A stretch of 64,000 bases of DNA, from positions 17,145 to 81,144 of the forward strand of contig NJFT01000184.1 in NCBI GenBank assembly GCA_002221725.1, in the 5' to 3' direction. A model generated the notes under the pieces. It worked only from the letters and a program-made list of their open reading frames with translations. It was not told the origin of the DNA and ran no database searches. The position numbers were made by a program, and so were the translations under genes. Positions 46,169 through 55,785 of the stretch are shown in pieces. The stretch comes from Scedosporium boydii. Lineage: Eukaryota > Ascomycota > Sordariomycetes > Microascales > Microascaceae. Every line of letters begins with the position of its first letter. Position 1 is the first letter of the stretch.

Positions 46169-47536
46169 TTATTGGATTCCACAATACTGGGGCAGCGCCT
46201 TCGCAACATCCGCATCAAGGCACTCCTTAGCCACATCAAATTTAAACTGCCTCCCCGCAACGTCAAGACTGTTCTTCGCCAAGATCGTCGCATATATAGC
46301 CAAACCCGTCGCAATGACAGTCAACACGGCAACATACAAAGCGACGCACTTCTCAACAACACCGAACCTCCTGCCTAGCAAATTCTTCTGAAGACCCTCC
46401 TCCGGCTCATCCATCACGGCAATGAGGCGCTCGATATTGGGCCCCCAGCGGCGGTAACTAGCGAGGTTGAGACCCCGCTGACGCCCACACGTGCCGAGCT
46501 CGTAAAAGTCACGCGGCGGGCGCTGCGCGTCTAGGAACTCGCGCGTCCTCCTATCCGAGGGCCGGAACAGGAGGACGAAGCTATCAATAGCCTCCTCGAT
46601 GATGGCTTTCGGGAGGATGAATTCCTCGGCGGGGTCTCTGGATTCGAGATGGTGCTTGAGGCAGAAGAGGTGTTCGTAGAACATGATCCTCTTGGCTTCG
46701 ACGTCAATCTGCAGATGCTCCATTAGATTATCGGTCCACCGCACAGTGTACCCGTGGCGATCGCAGATGTTGGCCATGGAAATCCCCGGCGGGATATCCC
46801 TCCTCTCGGTAGGAAACGTCGTCTGCGTCTTGAACTCGGCCGCCACGGCATCCTTCAGCGACTTGTCATTCGGCCATAGCAGGTAGCGGCTATGCACGTC
46901 CGGCTGTGACGAGTCGATGGCGATTGCGAGAAGCAGCCTACTCGCCAATTCCAGCGATGAGGCAAATTTCTCTGCGGAGTGAACACTCGGCGGCGGCCCC
47001 GTGCGGCGCGTTCCGGCATTCTGGGTCCCCGCCCCCATATTCTGCACCACCCCGGCCGCATTGCGCATTTCTTCCTGCAGCTGTCCGACTAGGTCCGATT
47101 TGGAGGTATTCGGGTTTTGTCTCAACTTTTCAATGAGTCGCAGCGCGGAGCCGCGGTCGGTCAGGGCGAAGCGTTCCTTGTGCCCGTTCTTCTCGAGGCT
47201 GGAGAGTTGCTTGGTCACGTAGATCCTGTATCGCACGCTCCGGGCCGCGTTGAATGGCGAGTCGTGCAGTCGAGGCCATATTTCATTTTGTAATGTTGTC
47301 AAGGAGACCAGGTTCACTGGGATGGGCTCCGCACGAGGCATGTGAGGTTGTCGTGGAGGTAGGCAATCGGGATTGGCTGGGTTCTCAGTGTTATGGATGT
47401 TACGGGGTCTTTTGACTTGGCCAAAATTCGAGGGAAGGCCTTCCCTCCCGCAGAGAGGGATGCAAGGGTAATTGAATCTTCGCGACCCTGCGGGCAGGAA
47501 ACATACTAGGACCAGTTCATTGGCTCGGGCCTGCAT
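46169..47536 (-). CDS. Conserved fungal protein with C-terminal membrane anchor
   Basis: Intronless, 455 aa from the first ATG (47536); a more likely start is the internal ATG at 47341 (MPRAEPIPVNLVSL), giving 390 aa, because the upstream 65 residues look like translated leader. The central block (YTVRWTDNLMEHLQID … ILPKAIIEEAIDSFVLLFRPSDRRTREF) belongs to a recurrent Pezizomycotina family of unknown function. One hydrophobic segment near the end (VALYVAVLTVIATGLAIYATIL) and a short tail suggest a tail-anchored or single-pass protein with a cytosolic N-terminal domain. It is divergent, with about 150 bp between start codons (350 bp from the internal ATG), from the trypsin-like gene. Confidence 0.75.
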   Translation of the reverse strand: MQARANELVLVCFLPAGSRRFNYPCIPLCGREGLPSNFGQVKRPRNIHNTENPANPDCLPPRQPHMPRAEPIPVNLVSLTTLQNEIWPRLHDSPFNAARSVRYRIYVTKQLSSLEKNGHKERFALTDRGSALRLIEKLRQNPNTSKSDLVGQLQEEMRNAAGVVQNMGAGTQNAGTRRTGPPPSVHSAEKFASSLELASRLLLAIAIDSSQPDVHSRYLLWPNDKSLKDAVAAEFKTQTTFPTERRDIPPGISMANICDRHGYTVRWTDNLMEHLQIDVEAKRIMFYEHLFCLKHHLESRDPAEEFILPKAIIEEAIDSFVLLFRPSDRRTREFLDAQRPPRDFYELGTCGRQRGLNLASYRRWGPNIERLIAVMDEPEEGLQKNLLGRRFGVVEKCVALYVAVLTVIATGLAIYATILAKNSLDVAGRQFKFDVAKECLDADVAKALPQYCGIQ

Positions 47537-47689
47537 TTCCAGGGCGAGCGTGACGAACAGGGGTGTTATCCAAAACGCCGGGGCAGGCTGAGGCTGAAGC
47601 TGAATATCCCCCCAACTGTTCCTGCGTCGTCATCCTGTCAAGAGACTAAAGCATCTATTGACGCTTCTTACCTATACAATCGTCTCCAT
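47537..47689. promoter_or_regulatory. Compact bidirectional promoter
   Basis: About 150 bp between the outermost start codons of two divergent genes, or up to 490 bp if both use their internal ATGs (47341 and 47828). The short spacing makes shared control likely. Confidence 0.4.
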
Positions 47690-49700
47690 ATGCAATTCAT
47701 CGACCCTATCATTAGATCAAGAGCGAGCTGTGAATCAACCGATAATCGATCCGCTCGCCTTGCCTTATACCACCCGACTCCAATATCCCCAGTCCTGGGC
47801 GGATCCGAGCGTAAGCTTCTGGTAACAATGCCACAGGGCGCACAGGGAGCTCCGAAGCCAGCGGCACCTTCCGACCAGAGCTCACAAAGCAATGGAAACG
47901 ATAACGCCGCAATAGGTCGATCCGCGACGAAAAGCAGAATTCCGACCAGATGGCTTAAACTCTCCATCTTCAGCAGATTCAACAGGGATCCCGTCCCGGA
48001 CCTTACCCCGGAGCCGGACCCGGACTGGATTCAGTGGGAGCGGGCCGCAATCCGTTGCGGCGACTCACGGGAGGCAACGTTCAGAGAACAGGATTTCTGG
48101 TGCCTAACCGCCGAGGGAAGCAAGCAATATTACGTGTCGGTCTTGGAGGAGGACCAGGTCTGGTCTTATGCTTCCAATAATGCTAGATGGGCCAGGGCTA
48201 AGAGCACAATGAGGATGCTTCTGGCCGACTTGAAGGACTGGGATGTCGAGTACCGAGATACCCAACTCCGAATGGTGGCTAGGAAGCCCCGAGACACGAT
48301 GTTGCCGACCGTGACGCTCATTCCATGCGTTCTCCTGTCCTGCGACCGGAAGTCCTTGCGGAAAGTCAAAAATGGAATCGCGCGGTTGAGCTGGTCTAGA
48401 CCCGATGTCCAGGACTACACTCTCATCTTATTATCCGGGCTGGAAGGTGGGGCATCCAAAGTGGTCACTCCGACGGAGATTGGGGGTCTGGATATGGGCG
48501 AACCTATACGCATCTCCGGGTTCCAGGACGATCTCCATATTCACATCGAAGGCTTCAGTCGGTTCACTCGCTTGTTTGCCACACCTCTCTCTTTGGCGCT
48601 ATCCCCGGTAGAATCTCATGGCCTTTTCTGTGTCGCAAGCGTTACGAACGATGAGAAGAACCTCGTATCGCAGTGGATATCTAGAATCGGTGGTCTGTTG
48701 TACGTGGAGGACCATGAAGAGGAACAGATCCTCGCCTTGACCGCTGGACACGGCATGTTGAAACATTTCGTCCAGTTACGCAAACCGGGCGAAGAGGTGT
48801 CCTCCGATATTACTCCGCGCCGTAACCATATACACACGACGAACTTCCCTCGTGACCCCGGCCGTCTGGGATATACAGACCTCAAACGCACGCACTGGGT
48901 GAAGGACGGAGTCTTTCCCACCAGCATTTCCTTCCTAACAACGCTAGAGCCACCGCAAGAAGAAGAGAATTCACGCGATGCACGAAAGTATCTTCCGTAC
49001 TCCCTCGGCTGGGCGCACAGAGCACACGACTTCGGCCTTCTCGAGCTGCCGCCGCCGCTCTTGACCGCATTCGGAGTTCCGCTCGTCGGTAACAGGCATA
49101 TCAACAAACTCTGGAGTTCTGCGGGATTCACAGTCGAAATGGATCCTTTTTTCCCTAATAAAGACGAACCCGATATTCCGCGCCAAATACAGGAAGTTGA
49201 TATCCTGCTGAGACCGGGCCAGACGGTCTCAGCCCGGCTCATACCCGGAGACCATCAACTGCTCATATCCGAGATGGTGTTCGACGTCCAGAAACTCATG
49301 CTGCCCCGGCCATTAGGTGAGTTAATCTCTTTGCCCATACTTCGTGCTAGCTTCGCCGGTTACTGAGGCGCCATCTAACGTTTTCTAAGCCCAAGGAGTT
49401 TCGGGATCGTGGGTCGTCAAGAACGGCGTCTGGTTTGGCATGATAATCGCCATCTATGACCCGGAACCAGCAGCTCTTATGACGACCAGCATGCAGCTGA
49501 TGCAAGATATTTACTCGCTACTCGGCGGTGATGGTGTCGCTGGACGGAGTGAACCCCGGGTTATCAGACCTGCACAATGGAAGGACGTTTTGAAGCTGAT
49601 TTCAAAGAAGCCGCACGAAGTGGTAGAGAGAGCGGCGGGCTATCTCCACGGCTCGGGTATAGTGCCTGCGCCGCAAACGCCAGGAAGAGGATGGCGGTGA
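47690..49700 (+). CDS. Trypsin-like peptidase-domain protein
   Basis: Two exons, 47690–49316 and 49390–49700, 645 aa; phases match. The start may instead be ATG 47828 (MPQGAQGAPK). I do not recognise the first half. The second half shows the chymotrypsin-fold order His–Asp–Ser: LTAGHGM (His about residue 354), HDFGLLEL (Asp about 447) and, created by splicing, AQGVSGSWVV (Ser about 547). In the classical enzymes these are TAxHC, DIALL and GDSGG; here the residue before the Ser is Val instead of Asp, and Gly follows as expected. The motif series GxSGSWVV is common in fungal proteins of this type. No signal peptide is evident, so a cytosolic role is likely. Activity is inferred only. Confidence 0.72.
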
Positions 49701-50375
49701 ACGGAATCTTGTGTTTTTGGAGCGCTGTTTAAATGGTTTAAATGTTGGGTCATTTCGAGGCAAGGGCGACAAACATCAATTTCCATCGATTTCAATTGCT
49801 TCGACAAGCACCGCTGCAAAGTGGATTCCTCCAAATATTTGATCATCAACTTTGCACTTTAGAACATCTTGTTTTATTTATTATTTATTTATTTACTTAT
49901 TTTTCTCTCCTTCCACCCATCTTGCTCTTTTTGTTCTCCTCCTACGTCATTGTTCCTGATCTTCAGTGCCTGTGCATAGCTTTTCAGGCCGCAAATGTCT
50001 TGCAGAGTGCTGAAAATAGATTCAGTGGCACCAGGACCCCCTGACAACACACACGTGATTGCGCTCCCTTCTCGTGGCAGGTGGCAGGGACTGTTCTCAG
50101 ATTTGATGTTGACGCGATCCAATAAATCCACTCAACATAACAACCTTCTTTGTCTGTGCTGGCATCAATGCACATGCTCCGGTTTCATTTTCTCACTACA
50201 CTCTGCTCCAGTCATGTTATGGCTTGTGCTACATACCTAGCCCCAAATGGATGGATAAATTCTACAATTCCCTGCTCTCTCCTTCCTAACTTCCTCAATC
50301 TCTAGATCCGTGCCACCACCCACTCGACCTCAGAAATCAATCACCAACACCAACTTCCAATTCTCCGAGTAAAGA
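49701..50375. other. Intergenic, 0.7 kb
   Basis: Includes an AT-rich simple repeat of ATTT units (49873–49905). The remainder is leader of the PIP-box gene. No supported coding frame. Confidence 0.5.
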
Positions 50376-51866
50376 ATGAACTCTCGACAGGCCCACCAAG
50401 CATACCTCCGATCGAAACGAGCCGATGTTCCTCGCTTATCCAAGGCCGAAGAACAACGCCTAGAACGAGAAGAACAAGAGCGAATTCGGGAGGAGCAGGC
50501 ACAGATCCAGGCCAGAGCGCGAGCGGCTGCGGCGCGGGATAGAAAGCGAGCGCGAGAAGAGGAAGACCGAAGAGAGAGGAAGCGCAAAGGATTGCCTGCT
50601 GTTGCTCCTAGAGCTAGCCAACATACCATTTCGTGGTTTGCGAGGAAGCCGACGGGAATTGCCAATCGGGATCTGGGGGCGCTCGTTGAGGAGGGCGAGG
50701 AGCAGGAGCAAACAAATCTCTTGAAGCAATCGGACAAACTGGAACAGAACCGGCTGGATGTAAATTCGGAGGCGCGTCGAGAAGATCACACTGCTGTCCG
50801 ACCCCCAGGTATATTGGAGCATGTGGATCCAAACAATCAAGATCTGGAGCGGCATCGGCACAATATCAAAGATGACTGCGGCAACCACAATGATATTCAG
50901 AGCATCCTTGGACTCTCGACCCAGGACCTTGAACACGACCTAGAAGAATTGTTCTCAACTCAATTTGCGCCAGAAATCTCTGAGGTACACGTTCAACCGG
51001 CAGCTGTTGACGAGCCCGCTCAGAAAAGGATATCATCGAAGCCCACTTCATCACATAAACCCTCTCCCATCGCAGAACCAAATGCTGGCATCGGCGCTAC
51101 TTTCGACCTGGGGTTCCTCTCTACACAGGATCTTGAGATCACCTCCGACGACCTCCTCGAGATCGGTGTGAGTAGCCACCCTCGAGCGGAGGCCAGAAAT
51201 ACGCCTTCCACCCCGAATGTCAACCCGGAGCCATCTTTGATACAACCCGGCGTGTCTATATATACCGAAGCAGCGACCAGAAAGGACTCCATAGCGATGG
51301 ATATACCACTCCTCAGCACCCAGGATCTTGATCTATTATCCGACGACCTCCCTATACCAGGATCAACCGAAGTCAATTCCCGTGCTGATATACAACATTC
51401 CCAAGCACATTTCCCCGCAAAACCGGCCACTCCAGCGCAAGAACCTCCAGAAATCCCACCGACGGCTTCTCCACCTAAACCGCCGCCCTCCTCTTCTCCT
51501 CCCGCGGAAGAACCACAACCGTTTTTCACGGCCAGCGGATCCAACGAACTCCTATCCCTCGCCATTTTGAGAAGCCGTCGGGAAGCGGAAATCGAGAAAT
51601 ACGCCTGGCGACCAACAAAGCCAAAGCGCCGCGAACCGCAGCAGCCCAAGAAACCCGCACCGGGGAAGGAGAACAGGGCACCCGACCTAGGCGGAGAGAA
51701 TGACACGTCGAGGCCGGGGAAAGAGAATATAGACCCCACACCTGCGGTGGCGCCGAGGAAACGGGCGCAGATGGCTCGGGTTAAGAGCGATCTGTATGAT
51801 CACGATTTTTGGAATGGATTGGATGATGATGATTGGGATATCCTGGACACGCCGGCGAAGACTTGA
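50376..51866 (+). CDS. Disordered PIP-box / TQ-repeat protein, long paralogue
   Basis: Intronless, 496 aa, start MNSRQAHQAYLRSKRA. Residues 24–72 form a strongly charged Glu/Arg/Lys helix ending in a basic patch (RDRKR, RRERKRK; NLS-like). Directly after it is QHTISWFA (residues 82–89), close to the PCNA-binding PIP-box Q-x2-(I/L/M)-x2-F-(F/Y); the last position is Ala. The middle has three copies of LSTQDL(E/D) near residues 180, 248 and 313, plus another STQ at 194, spaced about 65 residues and each followed by an acidic DD/DE-L element; these are TQ sites suited to ATM/ATR-type kinases. The C-terminus is acidic (FWNGLDDDDWDILDTP) and is shared with the downstream paralogue. No known domain is recognised. 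Confidence 0.72.
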   Translation: MNSRQAHQAYLRSKRADVPRLSKAEEQRLEREEQERIREEQAQIQARARAAAARDRKRAREEEDRRERKRKGLPAVAPRASQHTISWFARKPTGIANRDLGALVEEGEEQEQTNLLKQSDKLEQNRLDVNSEARREDHTAVRPPGILEHVDPNNQDLERHRHNIKDDCGNHNDIQSILGLSTQDLEHDLEELFSTQFAPEISEVHVQPAAVDEPAQKRISSKPTSSHKPSPIAEPNAGIGATFDLGFLSTQDLEITSDDLLEIGVSSHPRAEARNTPSTPNVNPEPSLIQPGVSIYTEAATRKDSIAMDIPLLSTQDLDLLSDDLPIPGSTEVNSRADIQHSQAHFPAKPATPAQEPPEIPPTASPPKPPPSSSPPAEEPQPFFTASGSNELLSLAILRSRREAEIEKYAWRPTKPKRREPQQPKKPAPGKENRAPDLGGENDTSRPGKENIDPTPAVAPRKRAQMARVKSDLYDHDFWNGLDDDDWDILDTPAKT

Positions 51867-52314
51867 TGCCGGCCTGGAATCTTTTCTCGTAAATATTTTT
51901 AACTTGTATACTACAACATGATATAGAGGGGTGTTTGGATCCCCACGCAACGAATTATGAATTTACAACAGAAATATGGTATCGACACGGTCTCAGGATG
52001 ATCTCACTTCCTTCTTGGACGCTACCAGCCTCGGACGGCAGAACCCGATCCGAGCTGAAGCTCGACTTCCGACCTCGACACTCATCCGAGACTTGTCAAC
52101 GAAGCTCCAGTTGAAGCCGTGGCAGCCTTGGTTGCGATGGCAACTCAACTTGGAGCTTCTAGACACGTTCATCGGGAATAATGGACAATATAGCGATAGG
52201 ATATGAAAACCTAACGCATAAATAAACCTACCAACACCACACATCCCGAGACCTCTCTCTCTAGCAAACATCCCCTTCAATCACTTAAACAACATCACCG
52301 ACAACAAACCAAGA
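51867..52314. other. Intergenic between tandem paralogues
   Basis: 3' flank of the long paralogue and leader of the short one. A 76-codon ORF starting with ATG at 51976 is present (MVSTRSQDDLTSFLD…); it shows no similarity to either neighbour and is not called as a gene. Confidence 0.45.
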
Positions 52315-53063
52315 ATGAACACAAAACGAGCCCACAGAGCTTACCTAAAGGCAAAACGACCATCCAGGATCTCCTACGAAGAACAACGACGAATCGAGCG
52401 GGAAGAACAAGAGCGGAACCGGGAAGAGTTGGCCAAAACACAGGCGCAGGCAAGGGCCGCCGCTGCAAGAGACAGGAAGCGCAAGCGGGAGGAAGAAGAG
52501 AGGCGAGAACGGAAAAGGATGGGATTGCCCGTTACGGAAGCGGGGGCTAGCCAGAACATCATCACACGTTTCTTTACAAAGGGGTCGCCGCCTGAAGTCA
52601 ATGCCAATGGCGCGGAGACGGATCGTGAAGGTATCGAAGGAGACTGTTCCACCATAGGCGTCGGTGTGAAGAATACCAAGTTCAGTCTGACGAGACAACA
52701 CCGGAATCATCGAAGCAGGATCTTCTGGATGAACTTAACGGGTTCATATTAAGCTCCCTACAACTATCACACGAGGTAGCCACCGCAGAACAAGCGTCAG
52801 AGACCGCGCAAAGCAAGTCGATTCAGCCTACCAACGACCCGTCGAACCGACAACAAACAAACGCCCATACCGGTTCACATTGCAGGTCCCAGAAACAGGG
52901 GAGACCTAGGGCGTCACCTGCCAATCACAAGGCGACTGATTCAAACGAAAGTGATCCGAAGGCAGACCACGCTGTGGCTGGGGAAGAATACGACGAGCAG
53001 TGGTGGGACAGCCTTGATGAGAAGGACTGGATATCCCTACTCGATATACCGGCTCGCGGATGA
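52315..53063 (+). CDS. Disordered PIP-box protein, short paralogue
   Basis: Two exons, 52315–52630 and 52681–53063, 232 aa; the 50-nt intron (GTATCG…CAAG) keeps phase. The N-terminus (MNTKRAHRAYLKAKR) and the charged helix (RDRKRKREEEERRERKR) match the upstream paralogue closely, and QNIITRFF (residues 80–87) is a textbook PIP-box, better than that of the long copy. Only one degenerate (S/K)QDL element remains (ESSKQDLLDEL). The C-terminus repeats the paralogue's end (WWDSLDEKDWISLLDIPAR). The intron has removed or replaced the segment that holds the TQ repeats in the long copy. Tandem duplication is clear from both ends. Confidence 0.7.
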
Positions 53064-53484
53064 GAATAATCGATGCGGGTGTTGGCTCACGGTAGAAACG
53101 ATACAGGATACTAGATTCATGAATTAATGACGAGGAATGATGCGCCAACGGAAGAAATACCCCCCAAGACGGAGCATGTAAAAGCCAATGCGTAAAAACT
53201 TGAAGAGGTATCTATGAGAAGACCTTCCTACTCCTTAGTACCTATCCATGCGGAAAGTTCCCTTCCAAAACCGGGTTCTCCCAACTCGCTGTCTAATGCA
53301 ATTATAAACAATACAAACAAAAATAGCCTCCGTCCTTGACGCCACTGTATTCCGGTCCACGCCCTTGACCCCATGCATTCATAATATCGAAAAAAAGAAA
53401 GAAAAAGAAAAAGAAATGAGTACCATGCAAACAGGCCGGATGTAAAGCAGAAAGGAGCTAAAACAGTCGGCATCGCCAAGGGTT
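53064..53484. other. Intergenic between convergent genes
   Basis: 3' regions of the short PIP-box paralogue and the minus-strand RING gene. An AAAGAAA-rich tract lies at 53391–53415. No coding frame supported. Confidence 0.5.
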
Positions 53485-54631
53485 CTAGAGAAAGATGCCA
53501 ACCCACGCTCCTTTGTTGGTGACATCCGATTTGCAGCCGTCGACAGCACAAAACACCTTGGACTGGGGCGTGAGTCTCGACGATCCGTCTGATGCTCGGA
53601 ATCTGGATTGGTTCTTCGTCGTAGGACGTCGACTGTCGAAGCAGCTTTGGCAATAAACCTGTACAAGTAAAATTCAGGTTAGGAAAGGTTTGCTCAATGG
53701 CTCCGCTCAAACGAAGAAGGAGCAGCTCTGAAGGGAAAGGGAAAGAGGGGAAAACAGTGTAGAAACTCACATGTCCACAAGCCTTGACGGCCCAGAAATG
53801 ATGCTCGCCCTTTTCTCTCTTCGTGCGCTTCTTGCCCGTCGAGCCGTCCTCTTTTCCTCCTGACGGGTCATATTCAAGCTCTCCACTACACGCTGGACAT
53901 ATGACGACCACATCCTCGCCCGTATCCCTCGTGAAGCCTTCGCGAGCTGCAGGGACAGTCATCTTGGGAGGCGGGGGAGGAGGGGGAGGTGCAGGTGGTG
54001 TAGTAAACGCCGCTCGTTGGTAGTTCAAGTGCAAACCACCAATGGCTGGTTCGAATGGGGCTTCGTTCATGAAGTATCGGAAGGGCGGCGCGTTACGGAT
54101 TCTACCCGACCGACCTGGTCCGTCGTGAAGCAATGCGAATGCGTTGATGTAGTCGAGGGCGGCGTTCGGGAGGAAGTTGGCACCTAGAGGTCTTCTATGA
54201 TCCACAGTCGGTGGCCGACGTCTCGTCGGGGCCAGATTGGGTAACGCCAAGTGGTCCAGGTTTCCGTTTGTTCCAAGGGTAGGTGCAGGATCCACGGGCA
54301 GTGGTAAGCGGTTGTTAAGATCAGGTGATTGTTCCCTGGTAAGGTCGATGACAAGGCTTCCTCCAGGTCCGTTATTGTTATTTACGGTGTTTCCCCCCGT
54401 CATAGTAATACTATCGGTGCGGTTCAGGGTAGGTGGGCTTCGTCGTTGCGAGTTTGTTCGGCGGCTCCTAAGGCTTCCGGTAGATGGTTCTCGACGAGGT
54501 GGGCGGTTCGAGGGAGGGCTGTCGGGGAGATCCGTAAGGTCGATCACGGCTGGTTGTCGAGGATCTCTAGGCCTCGCACCGAGCCAGGCAACCTCGACCT
54601 CGACCAGCTCGTCGGCATGTACAGTCGCCAT
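53485..54631 (-). CDS. RING-finger protein with two SUMO-interacting motifs (STUbL-like)
   Basis: Two exons, 53771–54631 and 53485–53658, 344 aa. The start is the ATG at 54631 (MATVHADELVEV); the in-frame extension upstream has no ATG at its head. Two VIDLT motifs (residues 29–33 and 94–98), followed by acidic or Ser residues, are canonical SUMO-interacting motifs. The C-terminal RING is assembled across the intron: CPACSGELEY, then KACGH | VYCQSCF, then CAVDGCKSDV. SIMs plus a C-terminal RING is the layout of SUMO-targeted ubiquitin ligases (yeast Slx5–Slx8, fission yeast Rfp1/Rfp2), nuclear E3s in DNA repair and replication-fork maintenance. The assignment rests on layout, not on clear full-length similarity. 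A poly-Pro run (around 53960–54000) lies between the two parts. Confidence 0.75.
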
Positions 54632-55785
54632 GGTGGCGGTAGTCGAGCGGATTGCTGCGCGAGAGGGGAAGAGGGGTTCGCAGATGCGATCAGCACTGTG
54701 GGTGTATTCGTGCGGCCCAACTCGTTGCGCTCGTGTTTCTGCCGTGGCCGAGTTTCGCGGTTCGAGAAGAGGTTGTTCCAAGTAACTGGTAGGGGGAACT
54801 AGACGACCAGGCTGGATCGGCTACAAAATGAGGTGGAGAAGTGCGGCGGTCGTCGAGAAAGGGGCAGGCTCGTCGCGTGGAAGCCTGATGTGGTGAGGGG
54901 GTCAGGTTTCATTCACTCGAGGCGACACCGCTCCAATTCCAGGAGAGATTATGGCGTTGAGGGTCGAGAATTGGGAATGGCGAGAGGAGACTTTAAAGGT
55001 TTGATCAATCTTATGTCGTTTGGTCCTTCCCTCGACACCAACTTCAAGGAATGTTCCTGCTGTGTTTTGGTGGCAACGGACGAAAGATTATGTAAGCATT
55101 CAGAAGTCGAGTTTGGGATGACCCAAAGTCCTGGCACTGTACCAGTACATGGGAAGTGCACCAACTTTGTCCTTATTCGAGTAAACCCATGTACTTGGAG
55201 GAAACACTGCTAACAATGAGTTTGCAGACTGTACTCAAGAAGATTCGGCCTTACCGAACCTAATCCGAGTCTCCGGGGTTAACTTCAAATTCAACTCCGG
55301 GTTGTGTGTGAGTGATGAAGTCACTTGAAATTTCTTTGGTGTTTCTTGGGTAACCTTGCTAGGTCTGGTTGTTGCTCCAGGTCCAACTCACGGGTCGAAA
55401 GAGGCCGAAGTCACGAGAAGTCAATGGCGATGTTGTTCCCCGTTTCCAGTTCTGTCACCATGGGGATAGGGAATTCTTACTCCATCCTGGCATGTCGGGA
55501 CACAATGATCGACTCCTCTCAAATAACTTAGGGAACCTGGCTTGTAAACTACAGACCGATTGGCAGGGAAATAAAACAGTACCGAGAGATTGGGAAAAAC
55601 ACACAATTCCCACCATCATCGAGGAAGCGAACGCTTCATTGACGTGTTTCACTTTTTGAGTCCTTGCAGAGGAACTAATTTACACCCATTGTTTGCCCAT
55701 ACCCCTTTTAAATCGGCTCAGAACAGCAAAGAAGAACAGCATTCCAAGTATTTAACATATACGCCTCCTCCTCCCCAAGCTATAC
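54632..55785. other. Intergenic, 1.15 kb
   Basis: Upstream region of the RING gene and 3' flank of PRP19, both minus strand. Several ORFs of 60–126 codons are out of phase with anything and not protein-like. Confidence 0.45.

Noticed and set aside
51020..51739. 239-codon minus-strand ORF within the PIP-box long paralogue
   Set aside because: Antisense shadow; the plus-strand frame is supported by the tandem paralogue.
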